Shown: positions 33,872-43,006 of the stretch, in pieces
Layout of the letters: the number at the start of each line of letters is the position of its first letter
Numbering within the stretch: position 1 is the stretch's first letter
Assembly (NCBI GenBank): GCA_040004035.1
Contig: JAMPLN010000031.1
Origin: Microcoleus vaginatus_C
Lineage (GTDB): Bacteria; Cyanobacteriota; Cyanobacteriia; Cyanobacteriales; Microcoleaceae
DNA: 64,000 nt
Direction: 5' to 3' (one strand)
Notes under the pieces: generated by a model
Databases searched by the model: none
What the model saw: only the letters and a program-made list of their open reading frames with translations
Told to the model about the DNA's origin: nothing
Program-made: the position numbers and the translations under genes

Positions 33872-35950
33872 ATGAGTTACTGCATCAATCCCCATTGCCA
33901 GAATCCCCAAAATCTCGATCGCGCGACAGTCTGCAAAAGTTGCGAGTCGAACTTGCTGCTAAAAGGCCGCTACCGAGTGTTTCACACCCTCGGTCAAAGT
34001 CTCACTTGCCGCACCTTCTTAGCCGTCGATGAAGACCAACCTTCGCAACCCCGCTGCGTCATTCAACAGTTCTGCGGCTCAGCAGCAGCCGTAGACGGTC
34101 GCACACAGCCAAACCGGACATTTCGCGGCTCAGCCTCAGTTCTCGACGAGTTGGGGAAACATCCGCAAATACCGAAACTGCTGGCATCTTTTGAACTCGA
34201 AGGCTGCCAGTATTTAGTGCAAGAATACATCGAAGGCCGCAATTTAGCCGATCGGCTTTCAGAAAAAGGTGTTGTTAAAGAAATTCAAATTTGGTATCTG
34301 CTGAGCGAATTGTTGCCAGTCCTGCAATTTGTTCACGAAAATCAACTGATTCACGGAGATATCAAACCGTCCAATATTATTCACCGGAAAACTCCCCAAG
34401 CATCCCCAGCTTTGGCAGGGAAAGAGGATTTACATTCCGTGTCTCAGGAAAGTGCCTCTGGGCTAGTTTTAGTCGATTTCGGCGCCGCAATTCCGGCTAA
34501 TAGCGGGCCACTCAAAACAGAAACGGTGACAGGTTCTGCGGAATACGCGGCCCCGGAACAAATTAAAGGCCAAGCGATTAAGAGCAGCGACATCTACAGT
34601 TTGGGCGTCACTTGCATTCACTTGTTAACGGGAATGTCGCCCTTTGATTTGTTTGACATCAAAGCCGAAAGTTGGACTTGGAGACATTATTTGAAAGTAC
34701 CAGTTTCGGCGCGACTCGGCCGCATTCTGGATAAAATGGTGCAGCGAGAACCGTCAAAACGCTATCGATCGACCGAGGCAATTCTCACAGACATGAAATA
34801 CGGCCCGGCACCGGTAGACGTGATTCTCAGCAAACCCAAGTGGACTTTGGCCATGTGGGGAGCAAGTACGGTTGCCCTGCTGTCCGTAGTGCTGGGTTCT
34901 CGCTTGCCATCTCCCGTACCACAGGCTTTCACTTCTTCTGAGCCTGTTTCTAGCATTCCCGAAATTCGGTTCAATCCTCCCCCGATGCAGGATTTCAAAG
35001 CTGAGTCATCGCAGTCCCGGCCTGCAGTACGCACTCTGGCGGATCAACACAAAAATCCGGTTTGGGCGGTAGCAGTTGCTCCCCAGGGCCGGGTGATTGT
35101 CAGCGGGAACAACGACGGCACAATTCACCTGCTGCACAAGCGTCACGGCAAGCTGCTCAAGGTTTTAGCAGGACATTTGGGGCCGGTGTGGTCGGTGGCC
35201 GTCAGTCCCGACGGCAGGACGATCGCCAGCGGTGGCGTTGACGGTACGATTAAATTGTGGAATTTCTATTCTGGCAGGTTAATTCAGACTTTGGACGGAC
35301 ACCAAGACGGCGTGTTCTCGGTGGTTTTCAGTCCCGACGGAGACAAGCTGGCCAGTGTCGGTAAGGACAAAACTTTGAAGATGTGGGAAGTCCAAGGCGG
35401 GGCCGAGTTGGAAACTCTTAAGCGGGTTTTTGATGAGGTGCAGTCGGTGGCTTTCAGTCCCGATCGAGAAACTTTGGCGATCGGCAGCAGCGACGGTAGG
35501 ATCAGCCTGTGGAACTGGCAGACTGGGGAATTCAAAGACACTTTTTGGGGTCATTCCGAGCCGGTTTGGTCTCTGGCCATCAGCCCGGACGGTCAAACTC
35601 TCGCCAGCGGCAGTTGGGACAAGACGGTGAAGCTGTGGGATATCAGCGCAAATAATCACTCCGGGCAGCCCTATGGTTCTCTCCTGCGAACTTTGATCGG
35701 CCATTCCGACAAGGTTAAGTCCTTGGCTTTCAGTCCCGACGGAGACAAGCTGGCCAGCGCCGATTTGAGCGGCACTATCAAGCTGTGGCGCATGAGTCCC
35801 GGCGAGCGGTGGCGGATGAGTCCCGCCGACACAGTGGGCACGCTGAAGGGTCATTCTACTTGGGTGGAATTGGCTTTTAATCCTCAAGACAAAACTCTGA
35901 TCAGTGGCAGTTTTGACGACACGATTAAGGTGTGGCGGCTGTCTCCTTGA
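33872..35950 (+). CDS. Kinase-like protein with seven WD40 repeats, predicted pseudokinase
   Basis: A 692-residue protein with an N-terminal zinc ribbon (CINPHCQNPQN...CKSC), a Ser/Thr kinase-like domain (about 33-310), a membrane helix (about 328-345) and seven C-terminal WD40 repeats. The kinase fold is recognisable, but key residues differ from the sister protein at 59928: the glycine loop is GQSLTC instead of GQGGFG, the ATP-anchoring lysine is Q65 (CVIQQF versus CVIKQF), the helix-C FEQEAMR is FRGSASV with no glutamate, and HRD is HGD at 161-163. DFG (202-204) and APE remain. It may be a scaffold or a very weak kinase. A repeat-derived SPALAGKE insertion lies near residue 178. Confidence 0.85.
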   Translation: MSYCINPHCQNPQNLDRATVCKSCESNLLLKGRYRVFHTLGQSLTCRTFLAVDEDQPSQPRCVIQQFCGSAAAVDGRTQPNRTFRGSASVLDELGKHPQIPKLLASFELEGCQYLVQEYIEGRNLADRLSEKGVVKEIQIWYLLSELLPVLQFVHENQLIHGDIKPSNIIHRKTPQASPALAGKEDLHSVSQESASGLVLVDFGAAIPANSGPLKTETVTGSAEYAAPEQIKGQAIKSSDIYSLGVTCIHLLTGMSPFDLFDIKAESWTWRHYLKVPVSARLGRILDKMVQREPSKRYRSTEAILTDMKYGPAPVDVILSKPKWTLAMWGASTVALLSVVLGSRLPSPVPQAFTSSEPVSSIPEIRFNPPPMQDFKAESSQSRPAVRTLADQHKNPVWAVAVAPQGRVIVSGNNDGTIHLLHKRHGKLLKVLAGHLGPVWSVAVSPDGRTIASGGVDGTIKLWNFYSGRLIQTLDGHQDGVFSVVFSPDGDKLASVGKDKTLKMWEVQGGAELETLKRVFDEVQSVAFSPDRETLAIGSSDGRISLWNWQTGEFKDTFWGHSEPVWSLAISPDGQTLASGSWDKTVKLWDISANNHSGQPYGSLLRTLIGHSDKVKSLAFSPDGDKLASADLSGTIKLWRMSPGERWRMSPADTVGTLKGHSTWVELAFNPQDKTLISGSFDDTIKVWRLSP

Positions 35951-36427
35951 TTTTTTCGATCGCCCGTTCAATCAATTTTTGAACAGCTAGGGCGATCGAA
36001 CATTTAGCTAATTTATCTATCAACACTTCCGACAGTTTCCAGGCTGACGCATGGGTGTTAGAAACTCGGTTCCTAGGAGTTTTGCTAACAGGAACGAGAA
36101 ATATAGTCAGCAACCGGGTTTGCGAGCGTCAAGAGTGCGTCCAGGACTTTGCTGGCTTTTATCTTGCTTTGAGCAGGGTTTTCTGAAACCCCTATTATAC
36201 TGTTGGTAATCAAAAACTGTCCGAACTGTTGCAGGACTTAGGCACAGCCTCAATATATATTTGTAGGGGCGAACCCCCGTGGTTGCCCCCATACCTGGAA
36301 TGATTGCGTAAGTCCTATCTTGGTACAAAAACAAATTTAAAATATCAAATAGTCACAATATCTCTAGAAATCGCCGTTGCTAACTAACACTTGTGGTAAA
36401 GTAGTTTCGGCTGTTAAAGTAAAATCT
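35951..36427. other. Spacer with terminator hairpin and dispersed repeats
   Basis: Directly after the gene a hairpin forms: CGATCGCCCGTTCA (35957-35970) pairs with TGAAC-AGCTA-GGGCGATCG (35980-35998). This is probably a terminator. Further on are repeat pieces (AACTCGGTTCCTAGGAGTTT, GTAGGGGCGAACCCCCG). No gene is supported. Confidence 0.5.
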
Positions 36428-36997
36428 ATGACCGCAAATTCCGAGTTAGCAGAGCAGTATTTGTCAGCGGGCGATAGCCTTCAGAAATCAGGAAAACTTG
36501 AGGAGGCGATCGCTCAATATCAAAAATTACTAGCCATTCAAGCGGATAGTGCGATCGCACTCAACAAGATCGCTGAAGTTTACTATGCTCAACAAAAATT
36601 TGCAGAGGCGATCGCCTCCTGTTACCAAGCACTTCGCCAGCAACCCAATTTCGCCGCCGCCTACAAAACTCTAGGCAATATCCTGCAAGCCCAAGGCAAA
36701 ATAGATGCGGCAATTCGCGCATACTCCAAGGCGATCGAATTTGATCCTAATTTTGTCGAAGCCTATGTTAACTTGGGCAGTATGTTTTACAAACAAGGCC
36801 AGCTTGATGACGCCATAACTTACTATCAAAAATCTATTGCTATTCAACCAGATTTAGCCGTCGCTTATTGGAATTTAGGCAAAAGTTTGGAAGAGGAAGG
36901 TCGAATCAATGAAGGTTTATTTTATCAAAAAAAAGCTCTAAATTTACAGCCGGAGTTAGAAGGTAGAAGCAATTCAGTAAAAAATCACACTTATTGA
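36428..36997 (+). CDS. TPR-repeat protein
   Basis: A 189-residue protein consisting of about five tetratricopeptide repeats: AEQYLSAGDSLQKSGKLEEAIAQY, then AIALNKIAEVYYAQQKFAEAIA, FAAAYKTLGNILQAQGKIDAAI, FVEAYVNLGSMFYKQGQLDDAI and LAVAYWNLGKSLEEEGR. No other domain is visible, so it is a protein-binding adaptor of unknown partner. The ATG is preferred over a TTG 17 codons upstream. Confidence 0.8.
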   Translation: MTANSELAEQYLSAGDSLQKSGKLEEAIAQYQKLLAIQADSAIALNKIAEVYYAQQKFAEAIASCYQALRQQPNFAAAYKTLGNILQAQGKIDAAIRAYSKAIEFDPNFVEAYVNLGSMFYKQGQLDDAITYYQKSIAIQPDLAVAYWNLGKSLEEEGRINEGLFYQKKALNLQPELEGRSNSVKNHTY

Positions 36998-37052
36998 AGA
37001 GTAATGTTATAGTCAAAATAATTCAATCATTAACGATGCAAGCTGGATCAAC

Positions 37053-37961
37053 ATGGAAATTAGCCAGAATCCGCTCGAATTCCTAACGGCTAAAGTACAA
37101 GAAACTGTTGCCGATACCCAAAACTTAGCCAACGAAATCGCTGCTAAAGTTGAGGAAAGTGCAACTGGATTAACGGCATGGGTACAATCAGCGCCAAGTT
37201 CAATGGTTAGTGCCGGCGCGATCGCCACTCAAGAAGCTTTTAAAATAGCACATAACATCCGTTTTGAGAACCTGCCAAGAAATCTGCAATCCAAATTTGC
37301 TAGGGCTGGGGTGCGTGACGGAATGCGAGATATTCAAGAAGCAGCAAAAGTATTTGAATCCATACCCGCCCAAATTCGTGCCCAAGGCCCCGAAGCAATT
37401 CGCAACTTCTGTCAAGATAAAGATTGGAGTCACATCCAAGCGCACGTCAATGGAGGCGGAAGCGAAGCGGCTAACGGGATTTTTGAATATTTTTGGGTGA
37501 ATCGTGCTCGCGGTGGTGCAGACATGACTGCTGCCGAATTAGCAGTCGCTAAGCAAGTTTTAGCGGATGCAGCGTTTAAAGCAGCAGTTGCGGAAATCGT
37601 TGGGGCTGCAATGAAAGGGGCAATCGCAGCAGCAGTAATTGAGTTAATATTTTCTATCTTAGAAAACTCGCTATTGTGCGTTGAAGGGAAAATTACCCAG
37701 TCAGAGTTAGTCGAAAAAGTCGCCACCGCCACCGCTAAAGCTGGCATTGCTGGTGGTGTGATTACTGGTATTCTGTTAACACTGTGCATGATATTTCCCC
37801 CCATTGCCGCGCTTTTAGGTGCCGCAGCGATGCCCTTGGCGGTTGCAGGTATTGGCTTTATGGGAATTCGCGCCTGGGAAATCTTTTGTCAGGGCGATCG
37901 GCTATTTGGTATTACTGAACAAACACAAAAATTTCTGGGGCTCACTGAAGCGACAACTTAA
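37053..37961 (+). CDS. Unrecognised protein with HNH-like motif and C-terminal membrane segments
   Basis: I do not recognise this 302-residue protein. Residues 1-115 are helical and Ala/Glu-rich. Residues 124-157 read like an HNH-nuclease core: DWSHI with H127, a GGG turn at 134-136, N141 in AANGIF, then N150 and RARGG. The spacing (H, GG, N, N, basic-G) is that of ββα-metal folds, with the last His replaced by Asn, as some HNH variants have. From about 185 on there are a hydrophobic helix and, at 230-275, a Gly/Ala-rich hairpin-like membrane region. It could be a toxin or effector with a pore-like tail, or a membrane protein with a degenerate motif. No immunity-like gene is obvious next to it. 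Confidence 0.5.
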   Translation: MEISQNPLEFLTAKVQETVADTQNLANEIAAKVEESATGLTAWVQSAPSSMVSAGAIATQEAFKIAHNIRFENLPRNLQSKFARAGVRDGMRDIQEAAKVFESIPAQIRAQGPEAIRNFCQDKDWSHIQAHVNGGGSEAANGIFEYFWVNRARGGADMTAAELAVAKQVLADAAFKAAVAEIVGAAMKGAIAAAVIELIFSILENSLLCVEGKITQSELVEKVATATAKAGIAGGVITGILLTLCMIFPPIAALLGAAAMPLAVAGIGFMGIRAWEIFCQGDRLFGITEQTQKFLGLTEATT

Positions 37962-38235
37962 ACAGTTGACTGTTGACTGTTGACTGTTGACTGTTGACTG
38001 TTATGATACCCGAATCAAACGGTTTATGAAGCGCGGATTTAAGACTCTATTCATTAGGTTATTTATGTCCGCGCTTTTGGGTGGCGGTTGCTTGTATAGC
38101 AACCGCCAAGACGGTTAGGACATTCTTAATCGCTGAAACCCTTGCTATTACTCCTTCTTCCTTCTTCCTTCTTCCTTCTTCCTTCTTCCTTCTGCTATAG
38201 CAACATTTTCAGATGATTGGGAAACATAAAATAGT
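37962..38235. repeat. Heptamer arrays TTGACTG and CTTCTTC
   Basis: Five units of TTGACTG (37966-38000) and about five units of CTTCTTC (about 38150-38192) flank a stretch with the direct repeat GCGCGGATTTA / GCGCTTTTGGG and AGCAACCGCC. No gene is visible. Confidence 0.75.
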
Positions 38236-38529
38236 ATGGATTCAGTAGAAAAAACTCAAGATCAGCAGCATCCGCAATACAAGCGCGATCGAGCCAGTGT
38301 CAATACTTTATTAACAGGAGAAGCAACCGAATACAATTTATCGGAATTAGCAAGATTAATAATTCGCTACCGAGGCTTTCCCGGCGCTAGAGATATCCAA
38401 TCAGACTTAAAAAAAGTCTTGCAAAAATGGAATCATACCGAAGAAACTCTTTATGAACAAACCCGTAAAATTCACGCTACAGGTGAGGTTTACAGGCGAC
38501 AAAAAAGCGATCAAGAAGATTGGGTCTAA
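38236..38529 (+). CDS. DUF3288 family protein
   Basis: A 97-residue soluble protein of the cyanobacterial DUF3288 family, recognised from the QQHPQYKRDRASVNTLL opening, the LARLIIRYRGFPGARDIQ centre and the KWNHTEETLYEQTRKIH end. Function unknown. It is convergent with secA. Confidence 0.75.
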   Translation: MDSVEKTQDQQHPQYKRDRASVNTLLTGEATEYNLSELARLIIRYRGFPGARDIQSDLKKVLQKWNHTEETLYEQTRKIHATGEVYRRQKSDQEDWV

Positions 38530-38544
38530 TCGAGTCAACAGTCA

Positions 38545-38570
38545 ACAGTTAACAGTCAACTGTTAACTGT
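38545..38570. terminator. Bidirectional stem-loop between DUF3288 and secA
   Basis: ACAGTTAACA - GTCAAC - TGTTAACTGT is a perfect 10-bp stem in a TCAACAG heptamer array, lying in the 57-bp gap between the convergent genes. It is AT-rich, so terminator function is only likely, not certain. Confidence 0.45.
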
Positions 38571-38586
38571 CAACTATTAACTATTT

Positions 38587-41403
38587 TCAAACCATCTCTG
38601 GCGAAACTTGCATTGCCGGCTGCGGCTGGAATTGGAACAGCGAATAAACCACATTGCGGCGGATATCCGTCATCATGTCCAAAAACAGCTCGTAACCTTC
38701 AGTTTTGTACTCGATTAACGGATCTTTCTGCCCGTAACCGCGCAATCCCACAGACTCGCGCAAAGCATCCATTTGTTGCAAGTGTTCCCGCCACAAAGTA
38801 TCAATTTGCTGCAAAATAAAGAACCTTTCCGCATCTCGCATCAATTCAGCTCGGATTGCATTAACTTCCGCTTCTTTAATGTCGTAAGCATTGCGGACTT
38901 GTTCGTGCAAGAAAGTTTTAATTTCCTCAACGGACAAATCTTCTAGCTGATCCGGTGTCATGTCGGCGAGCAGATAAACAAATTCCTTAACCTTGCTCAC
39001 AAGTTTGTCGAGTTCCCATTCTTCCGAAGGTAAATCGGGATTGATGTATGCTCCCACGATGTCGTCCATCGTCTGTTCGGCATATCTAATTACCTGTTCT
39101 TTGGAGTCCAAACCTTCCAATACTCGGCGACGTTCCGCATAGATTGCTCGACGCTGATTGTTCATCACTTCGTCGTATTCAAATACCTGCTTGCGGATGT
39201 CGTAATAGTAGGTTTCGACTTTTTTCTGAGCGCCTTCGAGGGAACGAGTCAGCATTCCAGATTCGATCGGCATATCTTCCTCAACACCGAAAGCCTTCAT
39301 CAAACCGGCCACCCGTTCACCGCCGAAAATCCTCAGCAAATTGTCTTCCAAACTCAAGAAAAACCGTGTAGAACCAGGGTCTCCTTGGCGTCCCGCCCGG
39401 CCGCGCAACTGATTATCGATCCGGCGCGATTCGTGGCGTTCGGTACCGATGACGTGCAAACCTCCCAACTGCACGACTTCATCGTGTTCGGTGCTGGTAA
39501 AAGCATCGTATTCGCGGCGAGTTAAATTGTAAGCTTCCCGCAATTTTTGAATTACCGGGTCTTTTGTCGGCGCTTTTTCCGAAGCTATAGCCACGATATC
39601 ATCGGCTTGCAATTCCGAGAGCGATCGCTCGCCGTACTCCTTCACCGCCAATTCCACGGCTGCCTTGAGCATTTGCTCGGCATCTTTCGATAATTGCGTC
39701 GGGAAAATCTGCGCCGAAGCTTTCCAAGACTTTACCTTTTTCGTAGTCGGAGCAAAACCTTGAGGTGCGGGGCGGCCACTAATACCAGGCACTTGCACCA
39801 CCGAAAACCCGTCGTCATCTTCGGGTTGCACGATCCGGGGCATAAAATACTCCCGCAACTTCAGGCGCGCCATGTACTCAGAATTACCGCCCAAAATAAT
39901 ATCAGTACCGCGTCCCGCCATGTTGGTCGCGATCGTCACAGCGCCTTTGCGTCCGGCTTGAGCAATAATTTCTGATTCCCGCTCCACATTTTCCGGTTTA
40001 GCATTAAGCAAATTGTGAGGAATTTTCCGTTCCAGCAGCAGCCGCGACAGCAACTCAGACTTTTCCACACTCGTAGTGCCCACCAGCACCGGCCGACCGA
40101 TCTCGTGCATTTCCGCGCATTCTTGGGCGATCGCATTCCACTTCCCAGCCTCCGCCTTGTAAACCATATCCGAAAGGTCAGTACGGCTGGTAATCCGGTT
40201 AGTGGGAATCAGCGTCACTTCCAGATTGTAAATCTTCTCAAACTCCGTCTCTTCAGTCTTTGCCGTCCCAGTCATCCCCGACAGCTTCGGATAAAGCAAA
40301 AAGAAATTCTGATACGTAATTGTTGCCAGCGTCTGAGTTTCCGGCTGAATTTCCGCCCGTTCCTTCGCTTCGATCGCCTGGTGCAAACCGTCACTCCAGC
40401 GCCGTCCCGGCATCACCCGACCGGTAAACTCATCCACAATCACGACTTCGCGATCGGGAGTGACGATGTAGTTAATATCCTTAATAAACAATTCCTTCGC
40501 CTTAATCGCATTAAAAATGTAATGCGCCCAAGGGTCAGCCGGGTCGTACAAATCCGTAACACCCAACAACCGCTCAGCTTCACCAAAGCCTTCATCGGTC
40601 AATAGCACATTCCGAGCCTTTTCGTCAACTTCGTAATGTTCCTCATTTTCCTTTCTCAGAGCAGCAGCTACCTCAGCCGCCCGTATATACTTCTCACTGG
40701 GGCGTTCCACCTGGCCGGAAATAATTAAAGGCGTCCGTGCTTCATCAATCAGCACCGAGTCAACCTCGTCAATCACGCAGAAATTAAAAGGACGCTGCAC
40801 TACATCTTCCATGACAGTAGCCATGTTGTCGCGCAAATAATCAAAGCCGACTTCGCTGTTAGTGGCGTAGGTAATATCGCAGCTATAATTTTTCTTTCGT
40901 TCCACCTGATCCATGCCCTGCTGAATCAGTCCCACAGTCAACCCCAGGAAGCGGTGAACCTGTCCCATCCATTCCGCGTCCCGTCTTGCGAGATAATCGT
41001 TGACGGTGATGATGTGTACGCCTTTGCCGTTGAGGGCGTTAAGGTAAGCCGGCAGCGTCGCCACGAGAGTTTTGCCTTCACCGGTTTTCATTTCGGCAAT
41101 TTGGCCTTTGTGCAGGATAATGCCCCCGAGGAGTTGGACATCAAAGTGGCGCATTCCTAAAACCCGTTGTCCCGCTTCCCGCACCACTGCAAAAGCCTCC
41201 GGCAAGATTTCGTCTAGGATCTCTTTCTCTTCGTTGAGAGATTTAGCTTTTGCCAGACGTTCTTGAAACTCCGCCGTTTTGCCTCTGAGGCCGTCGTCTG
41301 AGAGTGCGCGGATGTCTTCTTCCAAAATATTGATATCAGCTACCCAAGGCTGAAATTTTCTAAGTTTGCGCGCGTTGGGATCGCCTAGCAGATTTTTAAA
41401 CAT
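38587..41403 (-). CDS. secA: Preprotein translocase ATPase SecA
   Basis: A 938-residue motor of the Sec pathway serving plasma and thylakoid membranes. Walker A MKTGEGKTLVATLPAYL, CDITYATNSEVGFDYLRDNM, DEVDSVLIDEARTPLIISG, the second-domain ATNMAGRGTDI and GRAGRQGDPGS motif, and the two-helix-finger region HLQQMDALRESVGLRGYGQ are intact. The C-terminus lacks the zinc-binding Cys motif of proteobacterial SecA, as is usual in cyanobacteria. Confidence 0.97.
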   Translation of the reverse strand: MFKNLLGDPNARKLRKFQPWVADINILEEDIRALSDDGLRGKTAEFQERLAKAKSLNEEKEILDEILPEAFAVVREAGQRVLGMRHFDVQLLGGIILHKGQIAEMKTGEGKTLVATLPAYLNALNGKGVHIITVNDYLARRDAEWMGQVHRFLGLTVGLIQQGMDQVERKKNYSCDITYATNSEVGFDYLRDNMATVMEDVVQRPFNFCVIDEVDSVLIDEARTPLIISGQVERPSEKYIRAAEVAAALRKENEEHYEVDEKARNVLLTDEGFGEAERLLGVTDLYDPADPWAHYIFNAIKAKELFIKDINYIVTPDREVVIVDEFTGRVMPGRRWSDGLHQAIEAKERAEIQPETQTLATITYQNFFLLYPKLSGMTGTAKTEETEFEKIYNLEVTLIPTNRITSRTDLSDMVYKAEAGKWNAIAQECAEMHEIGRPVLVGTTSVEKSELLSRLLLERKIPHNLLNAKPENVERESEIIAQAGRKGAVTIATNMAGRGTDIILGGNSEYMARLKLREYFMPRIVQPEDDDGFSVVQVPGISGRPAPQGFAPTTKKVKSWKASAQIFPTQLSKDAEQMLKAAVELAVKEYGERSLSELQADDIVAIASEKAPTKDPVIQKLREAYNLTRREYDAFTSTEHDEVVQLGGLHVIGTERHESRRIDNQLRGRAGRQGDPGSTRFFLSLEDNLLRIFGGERVAGLMKAFGVEEDMPIESGMLTRSLEGAQKKVETYYYDIRKQVFEYDEVMNNQRRAIYAERRRVLEGLDSKEQVIRYAEQTMDDIVGAYINPDLPSEEWELDKLVSKVKEFVYLLADMTPDQLEDLSVEEIKTFLHEQVRNAYDIKEAEVNAIRAELMRDAERFFILQQIDTLWREHLQQMDALRESVGLRGYGQKDPLIEYKTEGYELFLDMMTDIRRNVVYSLFQFQPQPAMQVSPEMV

Positions 41404-41797
41404 GGCAGGAGAGGCAGATTTTTAATAATTTAGCTATTAGCTTTCAGGGTTACGGGCTGTAGTGTTAGCCACAACATATACCCTCCCCGATTGTAGCAAC
41501 CATTGGCTCTCCTCGGCCGCGGCTGCGGTCGATCGACCGATTTTGGATTTTAGATTTTGGATTTTAGATTGAAGTTGGTGAAGGTGGGTCGCGATCGCAA
41601 CTCAGGTATAGGTGCTTACTGACAATTCCATGCCGTAACAGGCAATCTCCCTGTTCAGCCAGAGATTAATGTTTTTGTTGCTAATTTCAGCAACAGGCTT
41701 TCCAGCCTGTTCCACCATAGATTAATGTTTTTGTGGGGTGGGCCCCAGAGCCCGCCCGATCGCCCTTATTGAAAATGCTTTAACATCTCAGGTCAGA
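41404..41797. other. Repeat-rich spacer between rnz and secA
   Basis: It contains a TTTTGGA/TTTTAGA heptamer array (about 41539-41570), the palindrome CAACAGGCTTTCCAGCCTG (from 41691) and a GTGGGGTGGGCCCCAGAGCCC arm (from 41733). The last two sit in the same order and spacing as at 33596-33660. No gene is visible. Confidence 0.6.
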
Positions 41798-42742
41798 TTA
41801 ACCCTCGTTTGAAACAGGCCGCGGCACTTCATAAGTCAAAAAGTCATAGGCCATTTTCGTATTCGGAAAAATTGCCTGCGCTTCCTTGAGCAAATCATCC
41901 AGGACGATCGCATTTCCGGGAGCATAACGCGGGCTAAAATGCGTCATAATTAGCTGTTTCGCCCCAGCGATCAAAGCCACTTGAGCCGCCATTGTCGAAG
42001 TTGAATGCAGGCGATCGAATGCCATTTGAGCATCTTGATGAGCAAAAGTAGCTTCATGAACCAACAAATCAGCGTCCTTCGCTAATTCGACGGCCCCCTC
42101 ACAAAAAACCGTGTCAGTACAATAAACAAACTTGCGCCCGATTTGATCCGGGCCACAAAAATCAGTACCTTTAAACTGTCGCCCGTCCTCTAACTTTACG
42201 GTCTTTCCTTGTTTTAATTGACCGTAAACCGGCCCCGAAGGAATACCCACAGCCTTCGCTTTTTCTACATCAAAATGTCCCGGACGATCTTTCTCAGTTA
42301 CTCGATAACCAAAAGCAGTAACTCGGTGCTTCAAAGGGCCACAACTAACAATATATTCGTCATCTTCATAGATGACTCCCTCGTGAATTTTGTGTACCTT
42401 AACCGGGTAAGAAAAATGAGTTTGAGAATAGCGAACACCAGCTTGCAAATATTCTTCAAGTCCCGGAGGCCCGTAAAGATCGATGCGCTTGACATTCCCC
42501 GCCAAACCGCAGCTAGCCAGCAAACCCATTAAGCCGAAAATATGGTCGCCGTGCAGGTGAGTGATGAAAATGCGGCTTAGTTGGCTGACTTTGAGATCGC
42601 TGCGGAGAAACTGGTGCTGAGTTCCTTCGCCACAGTCAAACAGCCAGAGTTCCGCTCGCTGGGGCAAGCGGAGGGCGATGCTGGAAACGTTGCGCGATCG
42701 CGTGGGTACGCCGGAGCTAGTTCCGAGAAATGTAATCTGCAA
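41798..42742 (-). CDS. rnz: Ribonuclease Z
   Basis: A 314-residue metallo-beta-lactamase-fold nuclease that trims tRNA 3' ends. Seen are FLGTSSGVPTRSRNVS, the zinc motif ITHLHGDHIFGL, the substrate arm region, FVYCTDTVFCEG, LLVHEATFAH and MTHFSPRY. The length is normal for a bacterial short-form RNase Z. Confidence 0.95.
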   Translation of the reverse strand: MQITFLGTSSGVPTRSRNVSSIALRLPQRAELWLFDCGEGTQHQFLRSDLKVSQLSRIFITHLHGDHIFGLMGLLASCGLAGNVKRIDLYGPPGLEEYLQAGVRYSQTHFSYPVKVHKIHEGVIYEDDEYIVSCGPLKHRVTAFGYRVTEKDRPGHFDVEKAKAVGIPSGPVYGQLKQGKTVKLEDGRQFKGTDFCGPDQIGRKFVYCTDTVFCEGAVELAKDADLLVHEATFAHQDAQMAFDRLHSTSTMAAQVALIAGAKQLIMTHFSPRYAPGNAIVLDDLLKEAQAIFPNTKMAYDFLTYEVPRPVSNEG

Positions 42743-43006
42743 GAGTCAAATCACCTCAATTAAGTCTTAAAAAATATGTTACATATATCCAGAGTGCGAC
42801 AAATCCGACATATAGGAAATAGTCGCAGGCAGGAACCGGGATAAATCGCTGTTCCTGTGAACATCTCTTCGCTAAAATCATTTTTGACAAGCGTACAGAG
42901 CGATCCACCCAATTCTAACGTTTTGTTTCTTCCGTTCCCCTTCCTTTTTCTCTTGCCTTCCCTTAAAAATTCTTAAACTCATACAGCACAGGAGGAAAAT
43001 TTTCAA

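Noticed and set aside
35279..35971. 230-codon frame antisense to the WD40 repeats
   Set aside because: Its own repeats mirror the WD40 repeats on the coding strand; it is a shadow.
40015..40605. 196-codon frame antisense to secA
   Set aside because: Arg/Leu/His-rich shadow of secA with no family resemblance.
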